Shown one piece after another: positions 35,475 through 46,398 of a DNA stretch of 64,000 bases. The stretch spans positions 259,568 through 323,567 of the forward strand of contig NC_066836.1 in assembly GCF_001640805.2 (NCBI RefSeq). The letters run 5' to 3'. Source of the DNA: Lates calcarifer. Its lineage: Eukaryota; Chordata; Actinopteri; Centropomidae. The notes below the pieces were generated by a model, which did no database searches, was not told the DNA's origin, and saw only the letters and a list, made by a program, of their open reading frames with translations. Both the position numbers and the translations under genes were made by a program. The stretch's first letter is position 1, and each line of letters opens with the position of its first letter.

Positions 35475-36779
35475 GGAGACTGTGCGCGTGCACGAGCAGC
35501 TTCCAGAAGCTTCTTCAGGTGAGCACCAACATGGGAGAAAGGTGAACGTCGAGTCCTCCTGACCTCAGGTCTGTCTGTGTGGTTTTAACCAGCGCGGTTA
35601 GTTAGTTTATCACTGTTAACTAGCCGTTAGCTGTTAGCACACCACAAGCTCCACGGAAACATCCGGTCTGACTCCCTGACCTACAAAATAAAAGCCTCGG
35701 ATCTGAGCTGACACTGTTGATACAAAGACCTGCGGCTCAGGAGCTTTTATCCCATTAATGGACCCATCAGTAATTTTAAAGGATAATCAATAAATGGTCA
35801 TATATTACTGTATTTTCACTGATTACATGTGAGGTTTTTATGGGGTATAAACTCATTAAAATTGACCCAGTAGCATGAAAACCATCCCTTAATGTTTCAT
35901 TTTTGAAAAATCAAGTTTTAAGGTTTAGTTAAGGTGAAAACTGAGTTTCCCTTAATCGGTTCTGTAAAACTGACTAAAACCTCATGGTATATTATATCCA
36001 TTAATTTATCCATTGACTCCCTAAATTTACATCTTAACAAATATTATGATCCTTTAACAAATTAAAGAGTGTTTCCATTAATTTGTCCAGCCCTGGTAAA
36101 TATGGAAATCATCACTGAAGTTACATTTTAAAAGTGGATTAATTTGAATTAATTAATTTAGATAATTGTTGGTGTTGTCAGTACAGCTGACTGTGTCGAT
36201 TGTTTAGTCTGACCAGATGAAACTGTTTGGATTTGTCCATGTTCTAACATATAATTAGCGAGCTGCTGAGCATCTTATTTTAAAAAACAGTGGAGACGTT
36301 TACAGCTGGGTCAAAGTCTAAAGTCATCACTTTAGTTTGTGTTGTTTTTTCTCTTTAACGCCTGTGAACTGTTGTTATGGAGACATGACATTTTATCTAC
36401 CTGTGTGAGGAAGTGATCAGCGTTTCTGTTCACCTGCTTTTAAAAAACTGAACAGAAATGTCATCATGCTTTCCACTGGAGCTCTTTAATGACCTTCTCT
36501 TCTTCTGTGGTGGTTTAATGACAGCGACTGGAGAATCAGCTCCATCAGCAGCAGACGAGGAAACACTTCACTCAGGTTTTACTTTAGTTTCTGTAAATTC
36601 AGTTAAATGTTCAGAAACAGGAAACAGGGTTTTCACTGCAGAGATGAGGAGTGAGGGTGTGTGAACAGTTTTATTTTGACAGAGACTCAGACACAGGTGA
36701 CAGTAAAGTTTTCTGGGTCTGGATAGGTCTGGATTAGCCTGGTCATTCTGGTCGTACTGGTCCTCCTCCGTCCTCCTCA
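35475..36779. other. Intergenic region CDYL-TMX3
   Basis: No gene recognised. It holds the CDYL promoter side at its left end. A candidate TMX3 polyadenylation signal (TTTATT on plus) is at 36670-36675. The middle is AT-rich. Confidence 0.55.
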
Positions 36780-39165
36780 TCAGTCAGACTTCTTGTTGGT
36801 CGTTTTTTTGCGGTGTTGTTGTGATGAAGCTAATAGTACGACATTGTCGGTGTCATCATCGCTCACATTGGATCGGGCTTTACAGCAGAGGTAACAGAAG
36901 ATGGCGAGGATGGTGAACGGGAAGCCAACCAGGAAGCAGCCGAGCAGCGGAGCCTGGCTAAACACGGGCTGTTCAGAGGACGGAGGGGTCAGAGGTCACA
37001 AGAGAGACGGTCAGGTGAACAGGAAACAGGAGACAGGTCAGATGATGACAGGACTTACCGTCAGCGTGACTTTTGCGTCATAAATGAAACGTCTAATGCG
37101 CTGGGTGGCGCTGTTTCCTCCGTGACACTGAAAACACAAACACAGACATCAGCAATTCCGAAATCAATCATCGTCTTCGTCGTCCTTCAGGTGAGTCTAT
37201 CCAAACTCACCTGGACGCTGCCGTCCAGAACCCCGTTCAGGAAGTCCAGCAGGTGGCGCTCTGTCTCCACAGCGCCAGGTGGCAGGAAGTAGCCATCATT
37301 GGACAGATTAATGACGATGAGGGAAGGTACGATGACCTCTCTGAGGACAAAGACAGAACTACAAAAAACTGATCCCACCTTCGGTCCAGTCAACATGGTT
37401 GATCTAAATTAACTTTAATATTTTTAAGTGGACATTCGGGTCTGAGAGTGAACTGAGACGCTAACATCCAGAGACGCTAGCGACCAGAGACTCTGACAAC
37501 CAGAGACACTGACGTTGACCACAGTTGTCCACGCAGTCAGTTTCAACTTTAAGCACTAACTCACCCCATCACCAGTCCGTTGATGTAGTCGCTGCCCTCC
37601 ATGAAGCCAAAGTAGAAGTTTCTGAAATACACAGTTCCAGTTTTTATTTTGTTGTCTGTGTTTGGATCAGTAGTTTTTCAGAAGAAATGTCTTTGTGGCA
37701 GATCTCTGACCTGCTGTAGGTCTCTCTGTGGTCCACGGCCACTTTCTCCACCAGACTTTTATACCTGAGCAGGAAACACATCACAGGAAGCTCAGATCCA
37801 AACAGACGTGTTTATTTAACTGATGGATGATAGAGTCAGGTTGTGGTCAAATCGAGTGTCAACCATGATCGAATCTGCTCCAGGTCTCCTTCACTGCTTC
37901 CTATCTTATCTCCTTCAGCAGAGGAGACACTGGAGCTTCCTTTACTAAAGGAAAGGAGAGAATGACGTCCCATGATTCCTTGCAGCAGCAAGTGTTTAAA
38001 GCGACAAAGCTCAGCAAAAGCAACAGAGCTCCTGTTTTCTGTTTGAGACTCAATCAGGAACTGATGAAATCCGTCCCTCTCTAAAAAAATCATTCTCTTT
38101 ATTTTAATGGTTCAACTTTCTCTCCTTATAAATCAGTGTCTCTGTTCATCTCCATGTCTTGAAAAGATTACTGTTGGACCTCAGCCTCAGAGTTACCTCA
38201 GACTTTCCTCACACAGGTCCTTCTCCTTCACCAGCGCCAACACCACCAGTTTACCTGCAGAGAGAGGTGGGGTCACTTCACCTGAACCAATCAGAAGCCT
38301 CAGAGCCGCAGCTACAGTTCCTGTATCGTCCACCAGGTACTGTCATTGGACTCTGACTGTACTGAACTCTCAGCAGCTGCAGCGTCTGGGTGGAGGCTCA
38401 GTGATGCTCTCAGTTAATCAGAATAAATGTAATTTTACACCTCTGTGTTGCTCAGGTGTTTACCTGTGCGTGTTGACATCAGACTGAGGTGTGTTGATGT
38501 TACCTGACTCTCCCATGGCATACAGAGTGTAGCTGTCGATCTTGAAGTACATTGGGAAACGTTCTCGGTTGATCCACGACTTCAGTTCACCGTCACTTTC
38601 CTCTGAAACATAAGGAAAATCATTCATTAAAAAAGTTACCTGAACTCTCCTCGGATCACCTTAGGATGCAGGTGTGTTTGGTCACATGACAAGACTACGA
38701 GACGAGACTTTAAAACATCTCATCTGGTTTCAGATCAGGTTCCTGTCTCACCATTGTAGGTGAAGTAGGTCCCATCTTTAAAAACCACCACAGCCGGCAG
38801 AGAGGGCAGAGCCACGGCCTGGAAACACAGACGGCGGTTAATACAGAGTCCAGGTGTGACAGGTGAGCTGAAGGTGAGTGTGAGCATCACAGAAGACACC
38901 TGGATACAAGAAACAGTCACAACTGAGCGATTCTACATGTTCTCTCTTTCTGACTCCTCACTTCCTGTGTGTTAATGTCAATGTTCCACCAAGTTCTACT
39001 GAGTTCTATTGTGTTCTACTGTGTCTGTCTCTATCCCCCGGTCGTCTTGGTCTTTAACCTTTGGCAGGACGTCTCTGGTCGCAGAGAAGAAGTAGGTGTG
39101 GACGATCAGTTCCTCGGCTGCAGACGCGTAGTTTCCCTGAAATCAGAGGTGAGAAGTCATGTGTG

Positions 39166-39214
<49 letters not shown>

Positions 39215-40994
39215 CTTCAGCTGTGATGTGGCTCCAACATAAACAAACATGACATCATGGCGGTTCATGGCGTGTTGGAAAAGCTGCAGAGAGCTGAGAG
39301 ATCGAATCAACGGCCTAAAGGAAACAGACTGAGTGAGACGTCCCACTGAGAACAGAGGACACACAACACACACCACACTCACACTACACACAACATACAA
39401 CTACACAAAACAGCACACCAGCAGGAGCCCTGATGATCAGACTCACCCTCCCACTCGATGAGCGAAGTCCATGATTCCATCTTTGGTTCTTGGTCCTGAA
39501 TAATTATATTTCACACCTTTCTTCAACCTGAAAACAGAGAACAGCTGTTCAAACATCTGGTCCTGGTCCTGGTCCTGGTCCTAACTCCTCTGACATTTGT
39601 GACAAGACTCTGATCTGACTGGTTGGTGTACAGTGACGTCACAGTGAGGACTTACATGAGGATGGCTGGATAACCTCTGACCCTGAACTCTTTTGCCAAA
39701 CCTGCAGAGGAACCACAGAACATCAGCTGTGACCTCTGACCTCTGAACACAAACCACAAACTATATCTGCTGGTTTCAGGTGAGTGATCCAGGTGTGTGA
39801 CAGTTACCTGGTTACCATGGATCACGTCAGGTTTATTTAGTTTATTAGGCTTTTATTTTGAAAGTGTGACTGACCGGTGTTGGTGGTGGCGTCTGATTTG
39901 CCGACGTTGACTGGAGAACCAAGACTCTTCAGTTCTGATCCGATCTGATGCCAAACTGGATCCAGCTGTTTACAGAAGGTACACCAGGGGGCATAGAACT
40001 GCAACACAACAACGTCACACAACAGTACACAATACACACCCTTCATACAACACACACTACACACTCCTGTCATTTATAAATAAAGTTTTCTTACTTTAAT
40101 GAGCCAGATGTCGTCGGCTCCTCTCGTCTCCATGAATCTAGGTTAGGGTTAGGAGGAAGATCATGTGACTCGATCAAAAGCTCTGACACTGAAGATTTTT
40201 CAATCAATTAAGTTTAAAGATGTTTGTACTCACGAGTCGTCCAGCTCCTCCACGAAGGCCGAGACCGACACCAATGCCACGCACAGCAGCACTGACAACA
40301 ACAACAAACAAACAAACAAACAAACATCTTAACTTGTTTTTCTTGTTATCATATTAAAACACCTGAAGATTTTACAGCCACCGGTCAGGTCAGGTCTCCT
40401 GACTCACCTGTCCTGGAGCTTTCAGTCATATCACATGGTCTTCATCAGCAGGTGGTGTTTTGAGCTGTAGACTCTGAACTGCTGATGAGGACCATGAGAT
40501 ACCACTGAAAGCTCCACAGAACAAGCGAGTAAATGGACCTTGATTTTGTTGAGATAGTTCAGTCAAACTGCTGAGTGCTGCCATGGCAACAGTTTGATTT
40601 TTCACCAGGTATGTCCCCATCACGTGACCCAAACAAAGATGGCAGCCACAGGTGATTGGCTGATTGATCTCAGGTGAGTCCTGTCAGATTAAAGGAACAT
40701 TGTACATCAACAAAGTAAATTCTTCAGAGAAAGAGTCTTTAAAGATCAGATGACAGGGTAAATGTCTGAGCTTCAGTTCAGATGAACTGTCTGATAGAAA
40801 ACAGCTGACTGTGTGTTTTCAGGTCATAACTCTTCTGATCGTTTCTCTGTTGCTCTGACATTAAATCTTCCTTCAGCCTCACACATTAATCCTCGTTAAC
40901 CCTTCGTTATCCTGCAGCTCTAACGAGTTAAAATGAGTGGAGTTTGGTTGGAGGACATACCTGAGAGCAGGGCTTTGTTCCTCGTGTCCAACAT
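36780..40994 (-). CDS. tmx3: TMX3-like thioredoxin-related ER transmembrane protein
   Basis: Type I ER membrane protein of the disulfide isomerase family. About 16 exons, including 40961-40994, 40234-40291, 40095-40137, 39875-39998, then near 39653-39701, 39451-39527, 39216-39315, 39060-39138, 38751-38822, 38503-38603, 38212-38255, 37711-37766, 37565-37621, 37211-37340, 37059-37127 and 36780-36968. The signal peptide is MLDTRNKALLSVLLCVALVS. The first thioredoxin domain has FYAPWCTFCKQLDPVW: the active site is CTFC, where human TMX3 has CGHC. Later blocks match human TMX3: YSGPRTKDGIMDFAHRVGG, AAEELIVHTYFFSATRD, PAVVVFKDGTYF and SWINRERF. A membrane segment (PLLGCFLVGFPFTILAIFCY) is followed by a Lys-rich tail ending KKSD, a dilysine ER-retrieval signal. 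Confidence 0.9.
37880..38140 (+). repeat. Repeat family C, copy 2
   Basis: CTTATCTCCTTCAGCAGAGG, CTGGAGCTTCCTTTACTAAA and GGTTCAACTTTCTCTCCTTA match 15625-16010 without the LINE-tail-like insert. It lies within a TMX3 intron. Confidence 0.65.
39160..39212. repeat. GT microsatellite next to a TMX3 exon
   Basis: About 26 GT units with one TT interruption, ending only a few bases from the splice donor of the exon at about 39216-39315. Confidence 0.9.
40425..40525. repeat. Small fold-back element, family E
   Basis: GGAGCTTTCAGTCATATCACATGGTCTTCATCAGCAG pairs imperfectly with CTGCTGATGAGGACCATGAGATACCACTGAAAGCTCC. About 100 bases in all, in TMX3 intron 1. A related fragment is at 22735-22812. 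Confidence 0.7.
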
Positions 40995-41612
40995 GTCGAC
41001 TGATGGAGGAGATTAACAGCACAGCACTAACAGACACACTGCTAATCTGAAGGATTAACATTCAATCCACTGAAGCTTTATTGACAACAGCTTTACATTA
41101 ACAACCACAGTGTGTCTACTGAGACTGTTCAACAACAATAAAAAATAAAACACTATCAGCTGACTGACAGGTGAACAGATAACAACAACTGACAGATAGG
41201 AAAGGACGGAGGGAGGGAAGTAATAATAAAGGTAAGGAGAGAGGAAACAAGGAGGTAAGGAAGGAATGTAGGAGATAAGGATGTGAGATAAAAACGCTAA
41301 TCCTGTATGAAACTGGGAAAAACATCTAAACAATGAAATAAAGTTGTGAGAGTTTGAACTGAACAAATCAAACTTCTTCTGTTCCAGTCAAAGTCAGTCA
41401 GCTGATCAATCAAATCAATAACCAATCAATAATGGCCATCTCAACTGAGCCTCAGCATTCAGACTAAATTTCAGAAAATTCATAGAAATTAGCTTTTTCT
41501 GCAATGACAACAGTGAGCAAAACACTGATGTCACCTCTGTTAAAGTCTGGCCCCGCCCCCTGAAGTGATGTGTCCAATCAAAACCTGCGAAGTTTGTTTT
41601 GTTCATCTTCAG

Positions 41613-41618
41613 TTTATT
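41613..41618 (-). terminator. Candidate polyadenylation signal of the melanopsin gene
   Basis: AATAAA on the minus strand only about 10 bases after the opsin stop codon, implying a very short 3' UTR if used. Confidence 0.45.
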
Positions 41619-41627
41619 GTCCAGGTG

Positions 41628-43106
41628 TCACAGAGGAAGCAGCAGAGGTTTACCCTCTGTGACAGCGCCCCCATCAGGTGACTCAGCATCAGGAGCTGCA
41701 GGTGACGTGGTGTCGGCTGTGTGTCGCCTGTTCTGGCTGAGCAGGGCGGAGCTCGTCGTCTTAGTGTCGGCGGTAACATCTGTGAACACCTGTCGGTTGA
41801 GGGCTGTTGACCCGGTACTGGATCCGTCGGCTTCGCTCTCCGTCCAGCAGGACTCGCTGTCAGACGCTGAGGACAGACTGCTCTTCCCCCAACGGCCATT
41901 GGTCCGGACGCCAGGGCCAAGCCGACCTCCCGGCGAGCTCTGACTGGTGAGTGTGGCTCGGCGAGACGAAGCACCACTGGAGCTGAAAGACGAGCGCAGG
42001 TCCTTCTCCTGCAGCCGCAGCACAGTGCGCAGCAGCGGGATGTGGCGGCCAATGGCAGCGCGGTACTTCGGGTGGGTGATGGCGTAGATGATGGGGTTGT
42101 GGATGGCGGAGGCCTTGGCAATGATGGCAGGGACTGAGTTCATGTACGGAGTCAGCAGGTGAGCGTAGCCAGCGGTGGCGGTCAGAGCGACGGCAGAGTA
42201 TGGAGACCAGGACACGATGAACAGCAGGATCACTCCCAAAGCCACTTTAGCCAACCGCCACTCGCTGCGCAGACGCTCGTACGCCTTGTTGGTCTCTCCA
42301 CAGCTCAGCTGCTCCACCTCCTGCCCCGCCCTCCGCACCGCCCGGAAGATGGCAAAGTAACAGCCGGCAATGAGGGCAAGCGGGACGAAGAAGACGAAGG
42401 CAAACAGCAGGATGGTGTAGGTACGCACAGTGGCTGTGAAGCTCATGTAGTCCCAGCTGCAAGACGTCTGCAGGCCCTCGGGGACATAGGCACTCCACCC
42501 GAAGAATGGCGGCAGACTCCAGCCCAGAGAGTAAAACCACACCCCCGCCAGCACTGCCAACACCCGCTGACGACTCACCCCTCCCAACAGGGCCAGCGGC
42601 CGTGTGATGGCGAGGCAGCGGTCCACTGCAATGGCCGTCAGCGTCATCATGGAGGTGATGCCGAACAGAGCGCCGCAGAAGGCGTACAGCTCGCAGGCGA
42701 CCTCCCCGAACACCCAGCGACGGTGCAGACTGGCCACAAAGAAAACTGGAGACTGCGTCAGAGACATGAGGAAGTCGGCGGCTGCCAGGTTGACCACCAG
42801 CAGGTTACTGGGCGACCGTAGCGTCCGACTACGGCAAAACACGTAGATGACCAGAGCATTTCCCAGCATGCCTGTCACCCCCACCAACAGGATAACAGAG
42901 CCGATAATGTAGTGAGCATGGTCAGGGACGTCCACTGTGGGGAACAGGTGAGGCTGCAGGTGAGTAGGCTGTGTGGGGACATGGCCAGGCAGATAGAGCA
43001 GCTTCGATGTCTTGACTTGGTGATGGTGGTTGGTCAGGAGGGAGGAGCAGTTTTCTCCCACAGAGCAGAGCGAGGATGGTCCGGTCGGATGGCGCTGACC
43101 CATCAC
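41628..43106 (-). CDS. opn4: Melanopsin, intronless
   Basis: Light-sensing Gq-type opsin, a seven-helix membrane receptor. A single open frame of 492 residues encodes the whole protein. Diagnostic features: a Tyr (CELYAF) at the counterion position of helix 3, AVDRCLAITRP in place of DRY, a retinal-binding Lys in IIAKASAIHNPIIYAITHPKYR, NPxxY present, and the HPK tripeptide seen in Gq-coupled opsins. A long Ser/Thr-rich cytoplasmic tail offers phosphorylation sites. Vertebrate OPN4 genes usually have many introns. Teleosts are known to carry an intronless melanopsin (zebrafish opn4.1), so this is probably its orthologue and an old retrogene. The start at 43106 (MMGQRH) gives a 60-residue N-terminus; the second Met is equally possible. 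Confidence 0.92.
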   Translation of the reverse strand: MMGQRHPTGPSSLCSVGENCSSLLTNHHHQVKTSKLLYLPGHVPTQPTHLQPHLFPTVDVPDHAHYIIGSVILLVGVTGMLGNALVIYVFCRSRTLRSPSNLLVVNLAAADFLMSLTQSPVFFVASLHRRWVFGEVACELYAFCGALFGITSMMTLTAIAVDRCLAITRPLALLGGVSRQRVLAVLAGVWFYSLGWSLPPFFGWSAYVPEGLQTSCSWDYMSFTATVRTYTILLFAFVFFVPLALIAGCYFAIFRAVRRAGQEVEQLSCGETNKAYERLRSEWRLAKVALGVILLFIVSWSPYSAVALTATAGYAHLLTPYMNSVPAIIAKASAIHNPIIYAITHPKYRAAIGRHIPLLRTVLRLQEKDLRSSFSSSGASSRRATLTSQSSPGGRLGPGVRTNGRWGKSSLSSASDSESCWTESEADGSSTGSTALNRQVFTDVTADTKTTSSALLSQNRRHTADTTSPAAPDAESPDGGAVTEGKPLLLPL

Positions 43107-44312
43107 TAGTTGGATGTTAGCTGGAGGTCAGATGACTGTCGGCTAAATGTCAGCTGGACAACGGTGGGAAGTCAAATGGTTCTGGCTGGATGCTGGCTGG
43201 TTTCACCTGTTGCTGTTCTGTTAGTTGTCTCTCTGTGCACTCATCGGTCCTTCTGCAGCTCTTTAAGTCCTGATCATCAGACCAATGGATGACGGAGGAT
43301 CATTGATTTGACCTCAGGCTGATCCATTAACTCTCTGTGCTTAGAGAATAAATCAACATCTGGACCAGATGTGACCTGATTGTTCCAGTTTAATATGGAT
43401 CATCATTAACACTCTGAGGTTAACAAGCTTTTAACTCTGTTGAACTTTGGTGAAAACAGGGTCAACCTTTGTTTTACTGGTCATGTGGTTTCTAACGACA
43501 ACCTAACATAAAAAAAACTCATGCAGAAGTATAAACAGAGAAAATAGAGACTTTCTATTGTAACCTCCAGGGTCTTTTAGTCAAAGCTCAACAGGTCATC
43601 TGAACATGTACAATGTCAAGTTTGTTCTTCTGTGTTGTTTGCAGTCAGTAAGAATTCTGCAGCATTTAAAAGAAAAATACAGATTTTTCACAGATTAAAT
43701 GGACAGAACAGGCTGCAGAATTTCTGCAGATGGATAAAACCTTTTCTAAGCAGAAAATGTTGCCACGATGGTCCAGTAAAACTGAGGTATAACTCATGGT
43801 TTAGACCATTTAATAAATCAGACTCAATGTTCATAAGGTGACGACTTAAAACAGCTGATTTCCTGTGGAAGTTTTTTTTTTTTTTTTTAAACAAAAATAC
43901 GACATAAATTACCAACATTCAACATGTAGGTCAGACAGCTAGGCTAACAGTTTCTCCCTGCTTCCAGTCTTTGTGCTAAGCTAGGCTAACGGTTTCCCCC
44001 TGCTTCCAGTCTTTGTGCTAAGCTAGGCTAACAGTTGTAGTCTTCCTCACTGTTGGAATGTGGAGCAGCAGATATCGACTGTGGCCTCAATCACACAGAC
44101 AGCTGCTTTTTCCTCCCACAATGCACCAGGAGTCCATCAGAGCTTTCCATCCCATCGATCCATCTGTCAATTGATCGATCAGCAGAAAGGTGAGAGGAAC
44201 ATCACTGTGACAACAAGCTTCCTGATGTCATTGAACTCTGAAGTTTGTGTTTTTATTCACAGCTCGTCCAGGGTGTCGGTCTCCTGCGTCCAGGTGAGCA
44301 GCAGGTGAGATG
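43107..44312. other. Intergenic region with a poly-T run and a family D fragment
   Basis: No gene seen. A run of about 18 T lies at 43870-43888. At 43945-44035, CTTCCAGTCTTTGTGCTAAGCTAGGCTAAC is present twice in tandem. The opsin promoter should lie at its left end. Confidence 0.55.
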
Positions 44313-45199
44313 TCAGGCAGAAGGTGTGGGGAGGGGGGCTGGACCGTTCTGCGTTTCAAGCTCCGCCTCTTCATTATCCTGCCCATCATCCCTGTGAAAC
44401 CACGAAGAAGATGAGGAGAGATGGACGGATGACAGAGCGGCAGGAACAGCACTCCCCCTGAGAGGGAAAGGGGGGGTGAGTGGATCTGCTCTGAGGTCAC
44501 AGCTGTTCACAGGAAATCAGCCTTTGATCAATCAGATGGTTTGATAGGTTGATTGACAGCTCACCGTCTGCTCGTGGAGTGATCTGATTGGGTGACACCC
44601 TGTGTGGGCGGAGTCAGGTCAAACAGGATGGTCTCAGTGTTCGCCAGACAGAAACCATTAGACCTCATGATCTCTGGACAGGAAACAGGAAGTCATCATG
44701 ATGATCAGCTGATACACAGGACAAACCAGAACAGAAATTAAAAACAGAAGACAAACAGAAATTTACAAACTCAGATCAGTTCGGACCTGAAGTGAAACCA
44801 GATCCTCGGAGTTCTGGTCCAGGAGGAAGAAGAACCTCATCACATACAGAACCTGAAGCTCTGTGCCGATGGTTTTTATAAAATCATTACTGTTGGTTCA
44901 GTTTTCAGGTTTTCAGCAGCTCTGATAAACTCTGTTTCCCATCAGCCCGTCAGAGCGTTAGAGCTTAATCAACTTAACTGACCTGAGAGCAGTTTGCAGG
45001 ACAGCGTCTCTCGGTCGTCAGGGAAACCGTCAACCAGCCTCTTCATCATCTGACCCACGTCTTCATCAGACCTGTTCAGCTGCAGGAAGCTGCCGTTTGA
45101 AAGCTCCGCCCTCACCTGGAACTGTTCACCTGAGAGAAGCCCCACCCCCACCTCTACCACCCAGGGTGACATCATCACCTGCTCTTCTGACATAATCAC
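44313..45199 (-). CDS. PXDC1-like protein, reduced
   Basis: The clearest block is EIMRSNGFCLANTETILFDL (exon about 44568-44674), which closely matches human PXDC1 (PX domain-containing 1). Exon 1 (44983-45199) encodes a PX-like start with FLQLNRSDEDVGQMMKRLVDGFPDDRETL, again like PXDC1. A 66-base candidate exon at 44787-44852 (SVCDEVLLPPGPEL) has correct splice borders and phase and would join them. The last exon (44313-44391) ends PLPTPSA. The product would be about 150 residues, against 231 in human, so much of the middle and the C-terminus is missing or unrecognised. The start could be the second Met at 45193. PX domains bind phosphoinositides, but that function is not assured here. Confidence 0.55.
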
Positions 45200-46398
45200 C
45201 CCCCCCCTCTCCCTCTCTCTCTCCCTCTCTCTCTCCTCTCTCTCTCCATCAGGACTGAAAAGTTAAAGCAGCTTTTCAGTCGTTGTCACCGTTTCTGATC
45301 ATAATCCCAATAATCACAGGATCAATCAGCTGTCATCATTGATTCTGACTTGTGACATAACTTCCTGTTACAACTGCTGCTCTGATTTAATGTTTCCATT
45401 TGTCCAGACCACGTGTTCATTCAGGCCTTTTCACAATAAGAGCTGTTTAAGGGTTTTTCAGAGTAAAGGTGTTTTCAGGGACATTAAAGATGATTTAAGG
45501 AGATTTTAAAGGACTTTAATGATTTAAAACAACCAGGAGTGAGTGACTGCTCCTTTAATGAAACTGAAGCTGGCAGCTGATTGGTCGACCTACATACCTC
45601 GACCCCAACCCCCCCTCAGTTCAGTGTAATGAGATTAAACAGGATTGAACAGGATTGTTGGGGGTCTGCTCTAATCCACTTTCTGGAGCTCAGCAGGACC
45701 AGACTGACCAGACTGGGAACCCCCCCCCCCCCCCCCCAGCAGGACAGAGCGCCACACCAACCACAACCACAACCACACCACAAACACTGTGTTGATTCCT
45801 GAATAATGAAGCCTTAGCTTGACGCTCTATATGACCTCTCCTGAAGCACATCATCGAAGAGAAAAAACTCCACAGGATTCTCTCGATTCGCTTCAGCTCT
45901 TTACTTCAAAAAAATCAGAATTACATTACAAAAGTTATCCATAAGAAAACAAAATTAATAACGAGAGTGAGTGAGTCAGTGAGCGAGAGAGATAGTGAGG
46001 TCAAAAAACTGTGTGGCTCCACTCCATGTTGCCTGACTGCAATACTGATGTGGAAACCACACACCCCTGATACATAAATGTTAGCAAACAAATAAGCAAA
46101 TTTACTACTACAAACACGAACTTAAGTTACCACATATAAATTAACCAAAAATGAATTTAGGCTTCTACACACTGCTCAGAAATATCTCAAGGAACACGAC
46201 AAAGAGTCCAAGGTGTTGACCTAGACTCCAAACTCCCCAGATCCCAATCTGATCCAGGATCTGAGGGATGATCCAGAACAGACCAGATTCCTGATGCGGT
46301 CTCAGGATTTATTTAAAACAAATAAGAAACATTTGGTGGTGACGTCATCACTCACTCTACTTCAACAGTCCAATCAGAGTGTTCAGTAGGCTGTGACG
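45200..46398. other. Intergenic region with a poly-C run
   Basis: No gene seen. A CT-rich run lies at 45200-45247 and about 18 consecutive C at 45721-45738. The phrase TTCATTCAGGCCTTTTCACA (45418 onward) recurs at 53753 upstream of CCR9, so a small dispersed repeat may be present. Confidence 0.55.

Noticed and set aside
42159..42821. 220-codon plus-strand frame opposite the opsin
   Set aside because: Antisense shadow of the melanopsin coding exon without domain features.
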